From the NCBI RefSeq assembly GCF_005239225.2, contig NC_133298.1:4092001-4156000 (forward strand): DNA of 64,000 bases, read 5' to 3'. A program made the position numbers and the translations under genes. Shown piece by piece: positions 44,391-54,617 of the stretch (positions are counted from its first letter, which is position 1; every line of letters begins with the position of its first letter). This stretch comes from Populus alba (Eukaryota > Streptophyta > Magnoliopsida > Malpighiales > Salicaceae). The notes under the pieces were generated by a model. It worked only from the letters and a program-made list of their open reading frames with translations, did no database searches and was not told the DNA's origin.

Positions 44391-44475
44391 AAAGGCATCA
44401 TCCGGAACTTATCCGATGACTACGTGACAATGACCTTTTTTCCTCTTGGGCCCCTCAGCCACGATGCTAGAAATA

Positions 44476-44857
44476 GAAATAGAAAGTCCACCTAACTCAT
44501 TGGTCCACATCCAATCATTTTTCTTTATCTCGTAATTCAATTTTTACACCTTTCAGAAATAAAAAAAATTACATCGAAATAATATTTTATAAACAGGAGT
44601 TGATTAAATTCTTAAAAGAAAGATAGTTGTCCTAAAATTAAAAAAAATAAAAAATAAAAATAAAAAACACAATTAAGGATTAAATCAGACAAATAATAAA
44701 TTTTTTTTGGATGAACTTGGATGTTCAAGACAGTTTGCATGCACCTCAACTAATCTCATAAACCCTGAGTTTTGTAGGACTTAAATTGATAATTTCTAGG
44801 AAACAAACCTAGAGTTTGATAAATTAAGCTATATCCTTAAAAAATTGACATAGCAGT
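44476..44857. other. Spacer between inverted repeat and LTR
   Basis: AT-rich DNA. GACAGTTTGCATGCACCTCA followed by ACTAATCTCATAAACCCTGA resembles a dispersed repeat also hinted at 28650-28740. No gene is seen. Confidence 0.35.
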
Positions 44858-47641
44858 TGTCATAACCCAATTCTGGATAATTTCTCAAAAATCAATGTTT
44901 TAAAAAATAAAAATAAAAAAATAAAATAAAAGTTGGCAACATGGAGAAAGCAGGCTGGGAAATCAAGTTATAATTTTTAGAGGAAATGCAAGGCCTAATT
45001 GTACCCCGTTATACCTAAAAATGGAGAAAAAAAAGGCAAATTCAAGGTCAAATTAAATAATTATTAGACGAATTTACATAAAAATTAAGTCTTAGGACAT
45101 AATTAAATTTTAATAAGCCAATTTGATTTAATCATGGGCCAAATTGAATTTTAATTATGTTTAAGAATTAATTAGGGTCCAATTGAAGGATTTAATTAAG
45201 TGCAAGGACTTAATTATACTTTAAATTAGTCAGATTAATTTTATTTAGGGCTTACTTGGTGATAAATTAAGTTATTTGATTGAAATTAGGGACCAAATTG
45301 CAAGAAAATTGAAGTTTTGGGGTCAATTATGGGTTATATTGACAAAATTTACAGCCAAGGACTAATTTGCTAAAGACGCAAAACTATAAGGGCTTAATTG
45401 ACAAAAATCAGGGGTGAAATTGAAAAAATTGAAAGTTTAATGGTCAATTAAGGGTTCAATTGACAAAATCCAAGACTAAGGATCAAATTGTAAAAGATGT
45501 GTATCTTCGGGGTTCCAATAGAAGTTCATCAGGGGCTTCATTGTATTAAATCGAAAGTTTAGAGTTAATTAGGGGTTTAATTGAAAGCAATTGAAAGATG
45601 CAGGATTAATTTGAAAATCAGTAAAAATCGCTAATTCAAACCCAAAACGGCGCAATTTTGAGTAAAAAAAAGAAAAGAAAAGAGGACCAGACGACACATT
45701 GTCTGGTCACTGTTCATTATCTTCTTATTTTACCTGGTTAAAGCTGGTCCAGTTACCTACTTTATAGGTGCATTTAATGCACCTAACGTCCACCAAATTT
45801 AACCAAACTTGCACGAAAATGATTCTCTGCAGTTCCTTTACAGCTCCATGTAAATAGTTAAGTCTGAATGATAACCCATTAGCATCGCGCTGGCCTAAAC
45901 ATGCCAACCCAGTCAGCCTTTTCTGCAGATTTGACAGTGCACCATGCCTACTTTGAGCCAACGGTTGAGATCCTTCCCAACAAAATCAAGGGCTGTAATT
46001 TTTCTTCGGTGTAGACTGGATTGCTCTCTTTCACCACCTATAAATAGAGGTGGATTTGATGGCCTGAAGGAGGAGCAAATCGGGTCCATAGGCAACCAAA
46101 AAACCAGCCATTCCTGGTTCCAACCAACATTTTCCTCCCTTCTCTCTCCATCGTGTCTTCAGCCCCTGAAGACCCCGCAGACACCTTTCTCCTCCACCAA
46201 CAGACGACAATGCAGCCTCCCTGTTAACCCAAATCCATACTAGTGGAAGAACAGTAACTGCGACCTCCGATCCCTCTCTCCTTGTAGATTTTCTTCTCCT
46301 TCTTTCATCCTGCTCTGCCACCTGCCACTAACTCCACTGCTACAACCACCGACAGCACAACATCATCTTCGGCCAGACCACCGTTGCGCCAGGTTGTCTG
46401 CCCTCTCTCCCCTTCCCCTTTTTCTTCTTCTTCACAATCTCTATTCACTAAGTGAACAGTGGCCGTGAATTATAATTCACGTCCACTGTTCATGCAGTGG
46501 ACTATATCTTTTATCTTTTTTGTTATTTAAAAAAAGACAATTTCCAAAAATTATATAAAAAAAATCATTTCAAAAAATTATTATTTTCACAAATATTTTT
46601 CAACCAATTTTGCATAATATCAGGTTGTATATTTATACTGTAAAATATTAATCCAGTATTAAAATACCCGGTTTTTTCTGAAATATTAAAAAAAAACAAA
46701 AAAAATCAAAACATTTTAAAAAAAAAAATCTCAAAAACGTTTAAATCAATTTCCCTTTTCAAAAAAAGAAAAATTATGTTTTCGTGCATACAACTAATTG
46801 CTAAAAATTTTCCTCTCTCTCTCTGTCTTTTTTTCTTTTTTCTTCATCTGTTCTGGGTCTCCTCTTCTCTTAGTTTTCCCTAGTTTTTTTTCAGTCCCCT
46901 ATGCACATTCCTTCTCTGGTTTTTTATAGTCGGAGAATGGCATGCGTTTCCATAGGTAATGAAGACTTAGGACCGTTTATTGCAGGAGTAGTGATGGCAG
47001 GGGTGTCCGTTTCTCTAGTTTGGTGAGCGGAAGAAGACGAACGGTTCTCTTCGAAACGACGTTGTTCGATTATTAATGGCCATTTGCGTTTTGGTCCTTG
47101 AAGTTTTGAAATTTTTGTAAGCAAGGCCCTAGATAAACTTTAATTGGACCCCTGCATTTTAGCGTTTTTTACAAAATAGTCCTTGGACTCTAATTTGTTG
47201 CAATTTTGACCAGAAACAGCCCTATACTTTGATAATTTTTCAATTAAGTCCCTGAATAAATTAATTCCAAGCTCAATTAAGTCTAAAACTTATCAACTCT
47301 CCAATTAAACCCTTGATTTAATTAATTAAATTAATTCCAAGCTTAATTAAGTCTCAAAACTTATCAATTCTCACATCAAACCCTTGATTGGATTAATTAA
47401 ATCAATTTCAAGCTTAATCAAGTCTCAAAACTTGTCAATTCTGTAATCAAACCCTTGATTTGATTAATTAAACTAGTCAAACATTTAATTAAATCTTTAA
47501 ACTTCCAATCATGTTGCCCTTAACCTAAAATTTAATTCATTCTTCATTTATTTTATTTTTACTTGTTTTTCATCATTTTTTAATCATTTTTTCAGTAAAT
47601 AAAATAATTAAAATAAAAGGGTCAAAAATTGGGTTATGACA
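44858..47641. mobile_element. Long LTR, TGTCATAACCC...GGGTTATGACA (about 2.8 kb)
   Basis: The two ends form an 11-bp perfect inverted repeat starting TG and ending CA, as LTRs do. The interior is full of AATTGAAAAAATTGAAAGTT and CAATTAAGTCCCTGAATAAA type text, has a TATA box at 46038 and CT-rich leader-like DNA after it. A second sequence end with the same GGGTTATGACA lies at 51137. No matching 5-bp target duplication flanks this copy (GCAGT left, ACTGG right), so it is either one LTR of a longer damaged element or a rearranged solo LTR. No polyprotein is present. Confidence 0.65.
46038..46047 (+). promoter_or_regulatory. TATA box inside the LTR
   Basis: CTATAAATAG followed by AGGTGG lies mid-LTR, where the U3/R boundary of a retrotransposon LTR would be expected. 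Motif and position only. Confidence 0.45.
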
Positions 47642-49569
47642 ACTGGGATGATGTGTTAATGTTGGAAAGAAATCACTAGAATCAACACATAATCAATGAG
47701 AATATTGTAGTTTCCTTAATTGTATTATTTGGCTACAAATCAACTGGGATTTGCATCCCAGATTAATGCATTGAATCTTTCCTAAATAGAGATATATTAG
47801 TCTATATATAAGCTCTTTTTACTAACCTAGGAAGGGGAGGAAAAAGAAGATAAAAAAAAAGGAAGAAAAAAAAAAGAGGAAAAGGGGGAAAAAAGGAGAA
47901 GAAACAAGTGAAATATGCAACATCTAAAGAAGAAGTCTACTGCTAAACACTAACAGAAACTTTCGTCTATCAAAACCGGGGAGACCTGTAGAAACGAGGG
48001 AGATCTGCAGTATATAGAGAAAGAGCTTTGCTGCTAAACCTTGAGAAAAAAATGATTATTTGTTTTTGTATTTCATCTTTTGCAGCCAAAATTAGTGAGA
48101 CTTGTAGATATAAGTCTCAACTTTCTCCTCCCTTACTGCATATAAATCCAATTATTTTGATGTTTTAAAAAAACCTGTTTTGTCTTTTGGCTTTGCACCT
48201 TTGTTTTTTTTTTTTTTTTTTTTGCCATACAATGAATGTTTGTCTTCTGTTCCCTTCCATGGCTTTGAGCTTAGACGGTTATTTATATTAGAGTTTGTGG
48301 GTTCCTTGGTTTTTTTTGTTTTCTCTTTCCTTAGTGCATGAGGAACAATGGGGGGCTATAATCAGCCCACTCTTTTGTTCGAGGGTATCTTTGCTTATAA
48401 ATAAAGTTTTAGTCCGGATAAGGAAGTTGAAATACAGGGAAACCCTTTTGCAGTTGCAGTAATCTTTCAGGTAGATTTAAGGGGGGGGAACACATTTTCC
48501 TCTTGGTTGTTGAATGACAGCATTTGTGTTACTGTTCAAATGAATTATAATTCACTTGAACGGTGACTGAGTTTGATTTTGGGTTTGAGAATGAACCGAA
48601 TTTTATTTTAGAAGAGTTAGCTTTAAAGGGCCATCTTTGTTTTTTTTTTTTTTTTTGTATTATTCAATTTTTTTTTCTTGCAAAATTTTGAGAATATATG
48701 TGATTAACTGTGATGCGTGGGTTTTTTGAAAAAAAAATATATAGAAATGTTTTCTTGTGTGCTGCATATGGCCAATACCCTGATATATTTTGATTTTTTT
48801 TTTAAAAAAAAATATCCCAAGTTTTAAAAGAAAATATATTTTAGCATGGATTTCTTAAACAAATAAAAAAAAAATTGTTTTCTTGCATTCTGAATTTTAC
48901 AATATATTTGTAAAACTCCAAAGGGTATTGGTCAATATTCCATAAAATACAAAAATCTTATTTTTGGGAGAATTCATCTATTATTCATCGTTAATGTTTG
49001 GATAAAGAAATCCCAGGGGATGAATATCCAAAATATTATTGGGAATAACTTGTAATATTCACTGTTAATATCCAAAATATTTTTCTAGGAATAATAAGTC
49101 ACCACACATCCTTAAAAGAAGCCTCGATTATAATTAAGGATATTTTAATTTTTTACTCCATGATTTACAAGCTGTGAAAATATGAAACACTAAGGCAAAA
49201 AAAAGGCTTTTATAGCACTCTGAATTTTCTTAGATTTCTAAATCTTTGTTCCTTTTCCTTGTCATTTACGAGTCACGAACACATGAAATACTAAAGGAAA
49301 AATGAGCTCTTAAGCACATTGAATCTCCTTCGATTTTTATTTTAACTGTCTTTTAATTCATAGGTTATAAATTTATTTTAAATCAAACACATATTTTAAG
49401 AAATCCGCATCAGTACTTCTTGGCACTCTGTAGACAAATCTAAAGGTATGATCTATATTGGCAAAGGGTTCTTGCTTTTAGACTTTGAACTCAAGCCAGT
49501 TCATCATAGCAAACCTATCCTAGAAAAACTGATGGGATTAAAAAAGACCAACACCATAGCAATTATAAG
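47642..49569. mobile_element. Probable retroelement internal DNA, non-coding
   Basis: It lies between the LTR at 44858-47641 and retroelement-like text from 49570. It contains TATATATAAGCTCTTTTTAC near 47795, purine-rich runs at 47830-47910, many poly-T tracts and phrases such as GCATATGGCCAATACCCTGA. No gag, protease, reverse transcriptase or integrase motif is seen and no primer-binding site is clear. It may be a mix of elements. Confidence 0.35.
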
Positions 49570-51137
49570 ACAAACCAAACACCAAGTAGTTTACCTTAGG
49601 TAGGGCGTACTAGGGGTGTCAATACCTTCCTTTTACGCAACCAGTCCCTTGCCTTAGAATCTCTGAAAGACTAGTTAGGTTTCCTAGTAACTATAATATT
49701 AAGTGGTGACTCCATTATTCACAAAGAAAAAACCCTGAAATCAAATCCCTGCTCTCAGGGAGGGTCGCCACGACGCTATGCACGCAAGGGTGAGACATTT
49801 CTGACTCTGGCGTCAATGAATATTTAATTACGGATACTTCTAACTTTGTCGTTGGTAAGTATTATGTAGCAAAAAAACTAAAAGTATGATATTCATGACT
49901 CTGACATAACTAAATAACATAAATTTAAATAAATGCATGCATATTTTTTATTTTTCTCTAAAAAAAAAGGTACCATACACTAGATTTGCATTTCACAGTA
50001 AAAAAATCACATATTAATTATACAGTGAAATGCTTAAAAAAATACAAAGGACCTACAAATAAATTCAAAAGGACTCACAAATATTTTTGGAACTTTTTTA
50101 TATTAAAAGGAGGTTTGTTTGGCCATATATCAAAATAAAAAGAACTAAAATAAAAGGGATTAGGCCAGCTGAGCCTGAGATATATGCCTGACCTTCTTTT
50201 TTTATTTTGGATTGGGCCTAACTGCCCTAGCCCGATCATTTTTGTAAGCATGCATGAATTATTCACGCATGCTTGCAACAGTAACAAGGTAATTATATTA
50301 CCTTTGCACGGTAAAAAATGATATGAATTTACAAAGTGGGGAAGAGGAAGAACTTACCTGGTAGCTAGAGGCGAAGGCGTGCGGTTGCTGATCGACTAGC
50401 CTCTTCTTGCTTTCCCTTCCTCTAGTCTTTTCTTTCTTGTTCTCTGTGTCTGGCTCTCTCTTTCTTTCCTTTTTCTTTGTATTTGTTCTCAGCTCCTATG
50501 TTGTTCCTATGTTTTTTTCATTTCTGTCTTTCTCTCTGTATGTTTTCTAGTCTGTCTGTTCTTTCCTTCTTCATCCCCCCCTCTCTGTGACCTTCTTTGG
50601 CTTTTACAAAGTCAAGGGATGGCCTCTGTTCATGTGTTCGTGCCTCACCATCGTGTGGCACAAACGCCTCTACTTGTTTGAGAAGAAACAGGGAAATAAC
50701 AGTCTTGTTATTGTTGAACTGTTCAACGTGGCCTCTAGAATATAATTGGCAGCTGAGGAGACGTTCATGGGAGATGTGGTCCAAAATGGTTTTGGTTTCC
50801 TATTGAATCGGTTCCTGGTCTGTAAATGAAGAAGGTGATAAACAGTGGTTCAAAATAGCGTCCTTTGTATCCCTGGAAATGTTTATTGGCCCTGAACTTC
50901 TGACATTTAATAATTGGGTCCTTGATTTCATTAATTAAATTAATTTTAAATTCAATTAAATCCTTAAATTTATCAATTCTTCTAATTTTTGTGACTAAAT
51001 TGACTCCCAAATTTATAATTTAATTCTTATTAGTCCCTAAATTTTCAATTTGTGTTTTCTTAACTCAATTCTCAAATATTTTTTGTTTGTTCATTTTTTA
51101 TCTTTTTTTTTAGAATTTAAAAATAGGGTTATGACAT
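49570..51137. mobile_element. Retroelement 3' region and truncated LTR ending GGGTTATGACA
   Basis: 49590-49830 has text typical of plant LTR elements near the 3' LTR: GGGGTGTCAATACCTTCCTT, AAGTGGTGACTCCATTATTC, GAGGGTCGCCACGACGC. From about 50870 the sequence parallels the end of the 44858-47641 LTR: GGTCCTTGATTTCATTAATT, CAATTAAATCCTTAAATTTA. It ends GGGTTATGACA at 51137. A matching TGTCATAACCC start was not found, so the LTR is truncated or diverged. Confidence 0.5.
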
Positions 51138-51415
51138 GTAGGATTCGAAGTAAAAAGAATTTTTTTTTTGAAAATAAAGCTGAAAACATATTTTTTTAGT
51201 CAATAACTAATTGATAACAAAGTCAATAAAAAGCAGTGAAAAACGATACAAAATTAAACATCTACATCTTTTAAAATTATTGTGAAGTGCTATTAATAAA
51301 TGTATCAATCTACTTTATATGGTTAATATAAACACCACATGCTTTTAATGCTATTAATTTTTTAAGAATGATCCCAAAAATCTATCATAAATAAAACTCC
51401 TTGTGTCACAAATAG

Positions 51416-51740
51416 GGTCCCTCAATATTGTTTTCCCATGTAAAACAAACATTTTCTCATTCTCACTTTTCAACTGGCCATAGCTGTAAGCTGAAATACC
51501 TACACTCTTCCTTTCCATTCATATGTTGCTAGTTTTCTACCCCGTGTATTCTTTCACTTGTCCATAATCTCTCGATATAGAATGCCAGGTTGAACGAGTG
51601 GATTTTGCATCGCCATTTTACCGATGCCGGTATAATGGTGACTCCCTAGTCCTTTCATAGATGTTGGAAGTGCTTTTTTATCTGACTTCCTTGGCCTGCT
51701 TTGCTCGGGTTATAAATGGAGTCCTTCAACCAAGAACAGC
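51416..51740. repeat. Third unit of the 218-bp repeat, right flank of the transposon block
   Basis: GGGTCCCTCAATATTGTTTT, TTTCAACTGGCCATAGCTGT and TTTTCTACCCCGTGTATTCT match 39697-39850 almost base for base. The following ATCTGACTTCCTTGGCCTGC also parallels the block after the first unit (ATCTGACTTGCCACCATTGC, 39660). About 80 bases of unrelated DNA separate the two parts. Confidence 0.8.
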
Positions 51741-54432
51741 ATGGTTAGATTTTCTTTCTTCTTTTCAGCATTCCTCATCATTTCATTTTGACCCTTCTGA
51801 GACTACCAATTAAAAATTTACATTTTTACTGTCAAGAACGCAGGAAAGAAGAGGTGGGCTTTGAAATGAACAGTTGAAATCTCATCACCTCTTCAGTCAG
51901 TAATAAAAATCCTACATTCTGAAACTGGGTCCTTTTTTAGTGAGTGTCCTCTGTGTAATCATGCAGTTGTTTGACACAGAATGCAGCGTTTCCAAATCCT
52001 TCCTTTTCCGCTTCCATCTAGCACTCAGCATTATCTGTTTCTTATTGCCCATTTTAAGATTCCAGAATCTGTTCTCTTCTTGAACTACTCATTTGCTTCT
52101 TCACTTTCATCATGCATTCTGAGACAGCTTTATTAAATTCACATGCTCCAAATACAAGTCTTTCTACTTATCATTGTGTGTGTGTATTTTAGTTCGAAAT
52201 TGCCCTCAGACAGCACAGTTATTAAATCCAATAGGAGTATCGACTTAACACAAGGCCTGGATTACGGGATAGTTTAGTTAACTTAAATTAACATGGTTAA
52301 TCCAATAAAAAAATTAAAAAATCAAAACTATGTTGTTTTGAAAAGAAAAAAAAAACTCAAAAGATTTTAATTAGAAAACCTGTTTTTTTTATCGGATCAC
52401 ACTGACGAATCTCCTTTCCTATTTTTTGTTTTTATAAAACTCCGTGTAGGCCAACTCTTGGGTCGGCTAGTGAGGCTGGTTTTGATGTCACAAGAGTGCT
52501 CTTGAGTTGCATCATGTGACCACATATTACTTTTAATTGCAGGCAATTATAGATAAATAAGTAAATTTTCAGTATATAAATTCAGTCAAAGAAAAAGTCC
52601 ACCGGAAATTAGGGGTGGTCTTCATCTGCTTCTACTGTGGATGGGATTGATACTAATAGCATATGTTTGTGTACAGCAACACATGACTTGACTTGATTGA
52701 TCTATTCATCTTTATATGGTCTGAGTGGATGGTGTCCTCATCTGCAAATCTGTCATGCCGTTTTAATCCCTCATGGTACGAATGACTGTTCATCGAGAAG
52801 AAATCCATACTTTTTCAAATTCAAACTTTCGAAATGCAATTTCATGAAAATTATAATCTTGGGCGTTACCACCGCAATGCTGGCATGGAAAAATAAGGGT
52901 GATGCTGCCGCTTATTCAAATCAATGGTTTTATTGAATTTGTCGTTTTATTTTATGCTCCTTTGACCACCCAGTTAACTTTGAGGCTGGAGCTGAGCTGC
53001 CTTGAAATGCCGGTCCAAATGATTGCCGGTGTTATGGCCTAGGGAAGGTGCCCAACCATAGTTATTCAACTCGCCCTTTCTAGTAGGATGATTTGAAAAA
53101 CTTGAATTTTAGAGTTGTTGAGTTTAATAGATATTGATTCGGTTAGCCTGATTATATTTCAACTAAATTTGGTGGGGTTAACAGTAAAAAAATAATATAA
53201 TATAATATAATTTTAATAAAAATAGTTTGAATGAGTTAATTTTGTATTAAGATTTTTATTTATAAATATTTTTTTAATAAAATAGAACTAACAAAAATGT
53301 CAGACGATCTTAGTAGTTAACAAAATCTAAAGATAACATGGGTATAACAAAGTGCCTAGTTCAAGGGACTCTTGGTCTTTTCCTTTAGATTTTTTGTAAT
53401 TACCAAAGTAATCAAAGGTATTTTTATCTTTTAACATATATTAAATCTTATTTAATTCTAGAGAATTGTTAATGGGTGCAGTTCATGTGCCGTGTGTGAA
53501 AGGTAGTTGTGCCTTTTGAATGGCACATGTAATGCGTTCTAGTGTCAAAAGATGTCTTTTCACCATATCATTGAATGGGTTCTTGTATAATTTTCCTTTC
53601 GGTATAGCGCATGTCGACAATGGTGAAGTGATTTGTCGTTGGCTAGCTTTTTTTCTTTTAAATTGTTGGTTTTTTTTTTAGATCCTTTTATGTAATTGAT
53701 TTATTTTTCTGATTGTATTATTTAATATTTGATTTGTTGGGAATTGGACTTTACTATTTTTTCATGTATGATGTGTCCAATGTAATAACCTCGTTCACGA
53801 GTTTGAAAAGTTAATGCATGTCGATGTCTTTTTTTTTTATTTTATTTTTTAAACTTCATTATTTGACATTGGCTTTTTTTTAATAGCTTTATGATTTTCT
53901 TTAATATTTTGTTATCAAATTATCTCAATCTTATGATTTAAATTATGAATTTTGTGATTTGACTTCTTATTACCTAGATTATATGTCTATTACACTACAT
54001 TGGGTTGGCATGAGCCTTTTTTTTCTCTTTTTCTTCCCATATATATACTTCTTGAGGTTTTTTTTTTTCAAGTTCTTGTGGTCTTTTTTTTAAAAAAAAT
54101 CTCTTTATTTATTTAAAACTAAAAAATAAAATAAATTCTCCTAATTAAATCCAACTTATTAAATTCTATTACAACTATAACCCGAGTCATTTATTTGTAT
54201 TTACATCATCTAAATATTTTTTTTACAATAAAAATATGGACCCGCAAGGAAACGTCTGCTCTTGTATGGTTAGTAACTATAGTAAGAGTTGGTGGAAGCT
54301 GCATGAAATTTGAATTTCAATATATCATGTAGTACCCCATAAAGGCAGGTGATTTCTGGCTTGGCATTTAAGCCTACATCTAATTAATTACACCAAACTT
54401 GCTCTGCCATCTGACTCCTAACAACAAAGTTA
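51741..54432. other. Intergenic; repeat remnants, no gene supported
   Basis: 52240-52500 and 53090-53220 resemble a dispersed AT-rich repeat (GATTCGGTTAGCCTGATTAT and similar). 53480-53640 (GTGCCGTGTGTGAAAGGTAG, GGCACATGTAATGCGTTCTA, ATAGCGCATGTCGACAATGG) looks like a decayed transposon end. The remainder is T-rich. Open frames, such as 52697-52936, show no domain. Confidence 0.4.
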
Positions 54433-54448
54433 TTGAATTCTTCAGCTC

Positions 54449-54617
54449 ATTTTTTTAATATAATCAAGGGAATTCTGAGCTCTGGTCCAAATTAATCCCC
54501 TTTCACACTGGGTAGCAAGTGTTTCCTAAACAGCCGGCTGCAGACAAAGAGAGGGGTCAAACCCCAGACCTCGTAAGTGACGAGAGTATACCTAACCACT
54601 CCGCCAGGACCCATGGG
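54449..54617 (-). mobile_element. tRNA-derived SINE with 16-bp target-site duplication
   Basis: On the minus strand the element begins near GGGTCCTGGCGGAGTGGTTA. Box A is TGGCGGAGTGG (54596-54606) and box B GGTTTGACCCC (54553-54563), spaced as in RNA polymerase III promoters. It ends in TATATTAAAAAAAT. Flanking direct repeats TTGAATTCTTCAGCTC (54433-54448) and TTGAATTCTTCTGCTC (54618-54633) match at 15 of 16 positions. The box A context resembles tRNA-Ser/Leu-type sequences. It is short (169 bp) and non-coding. Confidence 0.88.

Larger units (their letters stand above)
41759..44475. repeat. Large nested inverted repeat (about 0.7-0.9 kb arms)
   Basis: The left arm runs from TATTTCTAGCATCGTGGCTG (41759) to about 42678. 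The right arm runs from about 42785 to GCTAGAAATA at 44475, in opposite orientation. The loop of about 106 bases holds a small perfect palindrome, TGTTTCCAGGAAACA. The arms match over a promoter-like region, leader, first exon, intron and coiled-coil exon, with scattered differences. The left arm is longer by three 80-bp units. The right arm is split by a 993-bp insertion (43199-44191). Net arm lengths, without these, are about 680 and 698 bases. Confidence 0.92.

Noticed and set aside
44854..47645. Element 44854-47645 as a DNA transposon with 19-bp inverted ends (CAGTTGTCATAACCC...)
   Set aside because: Flanks show no 8-bp duplication, the second end at 51137 lacks the outer CTG, and TG...CA ends with an internal TATA box fit an LTR better.
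54540..54617. Functional tRNA gene at the box A/box B sequence
   Set aside because: No acceptor stem or complete cloverleaf can be folded, and the segment is flanked by target-site duplications with an A tail, so it is a SINE.
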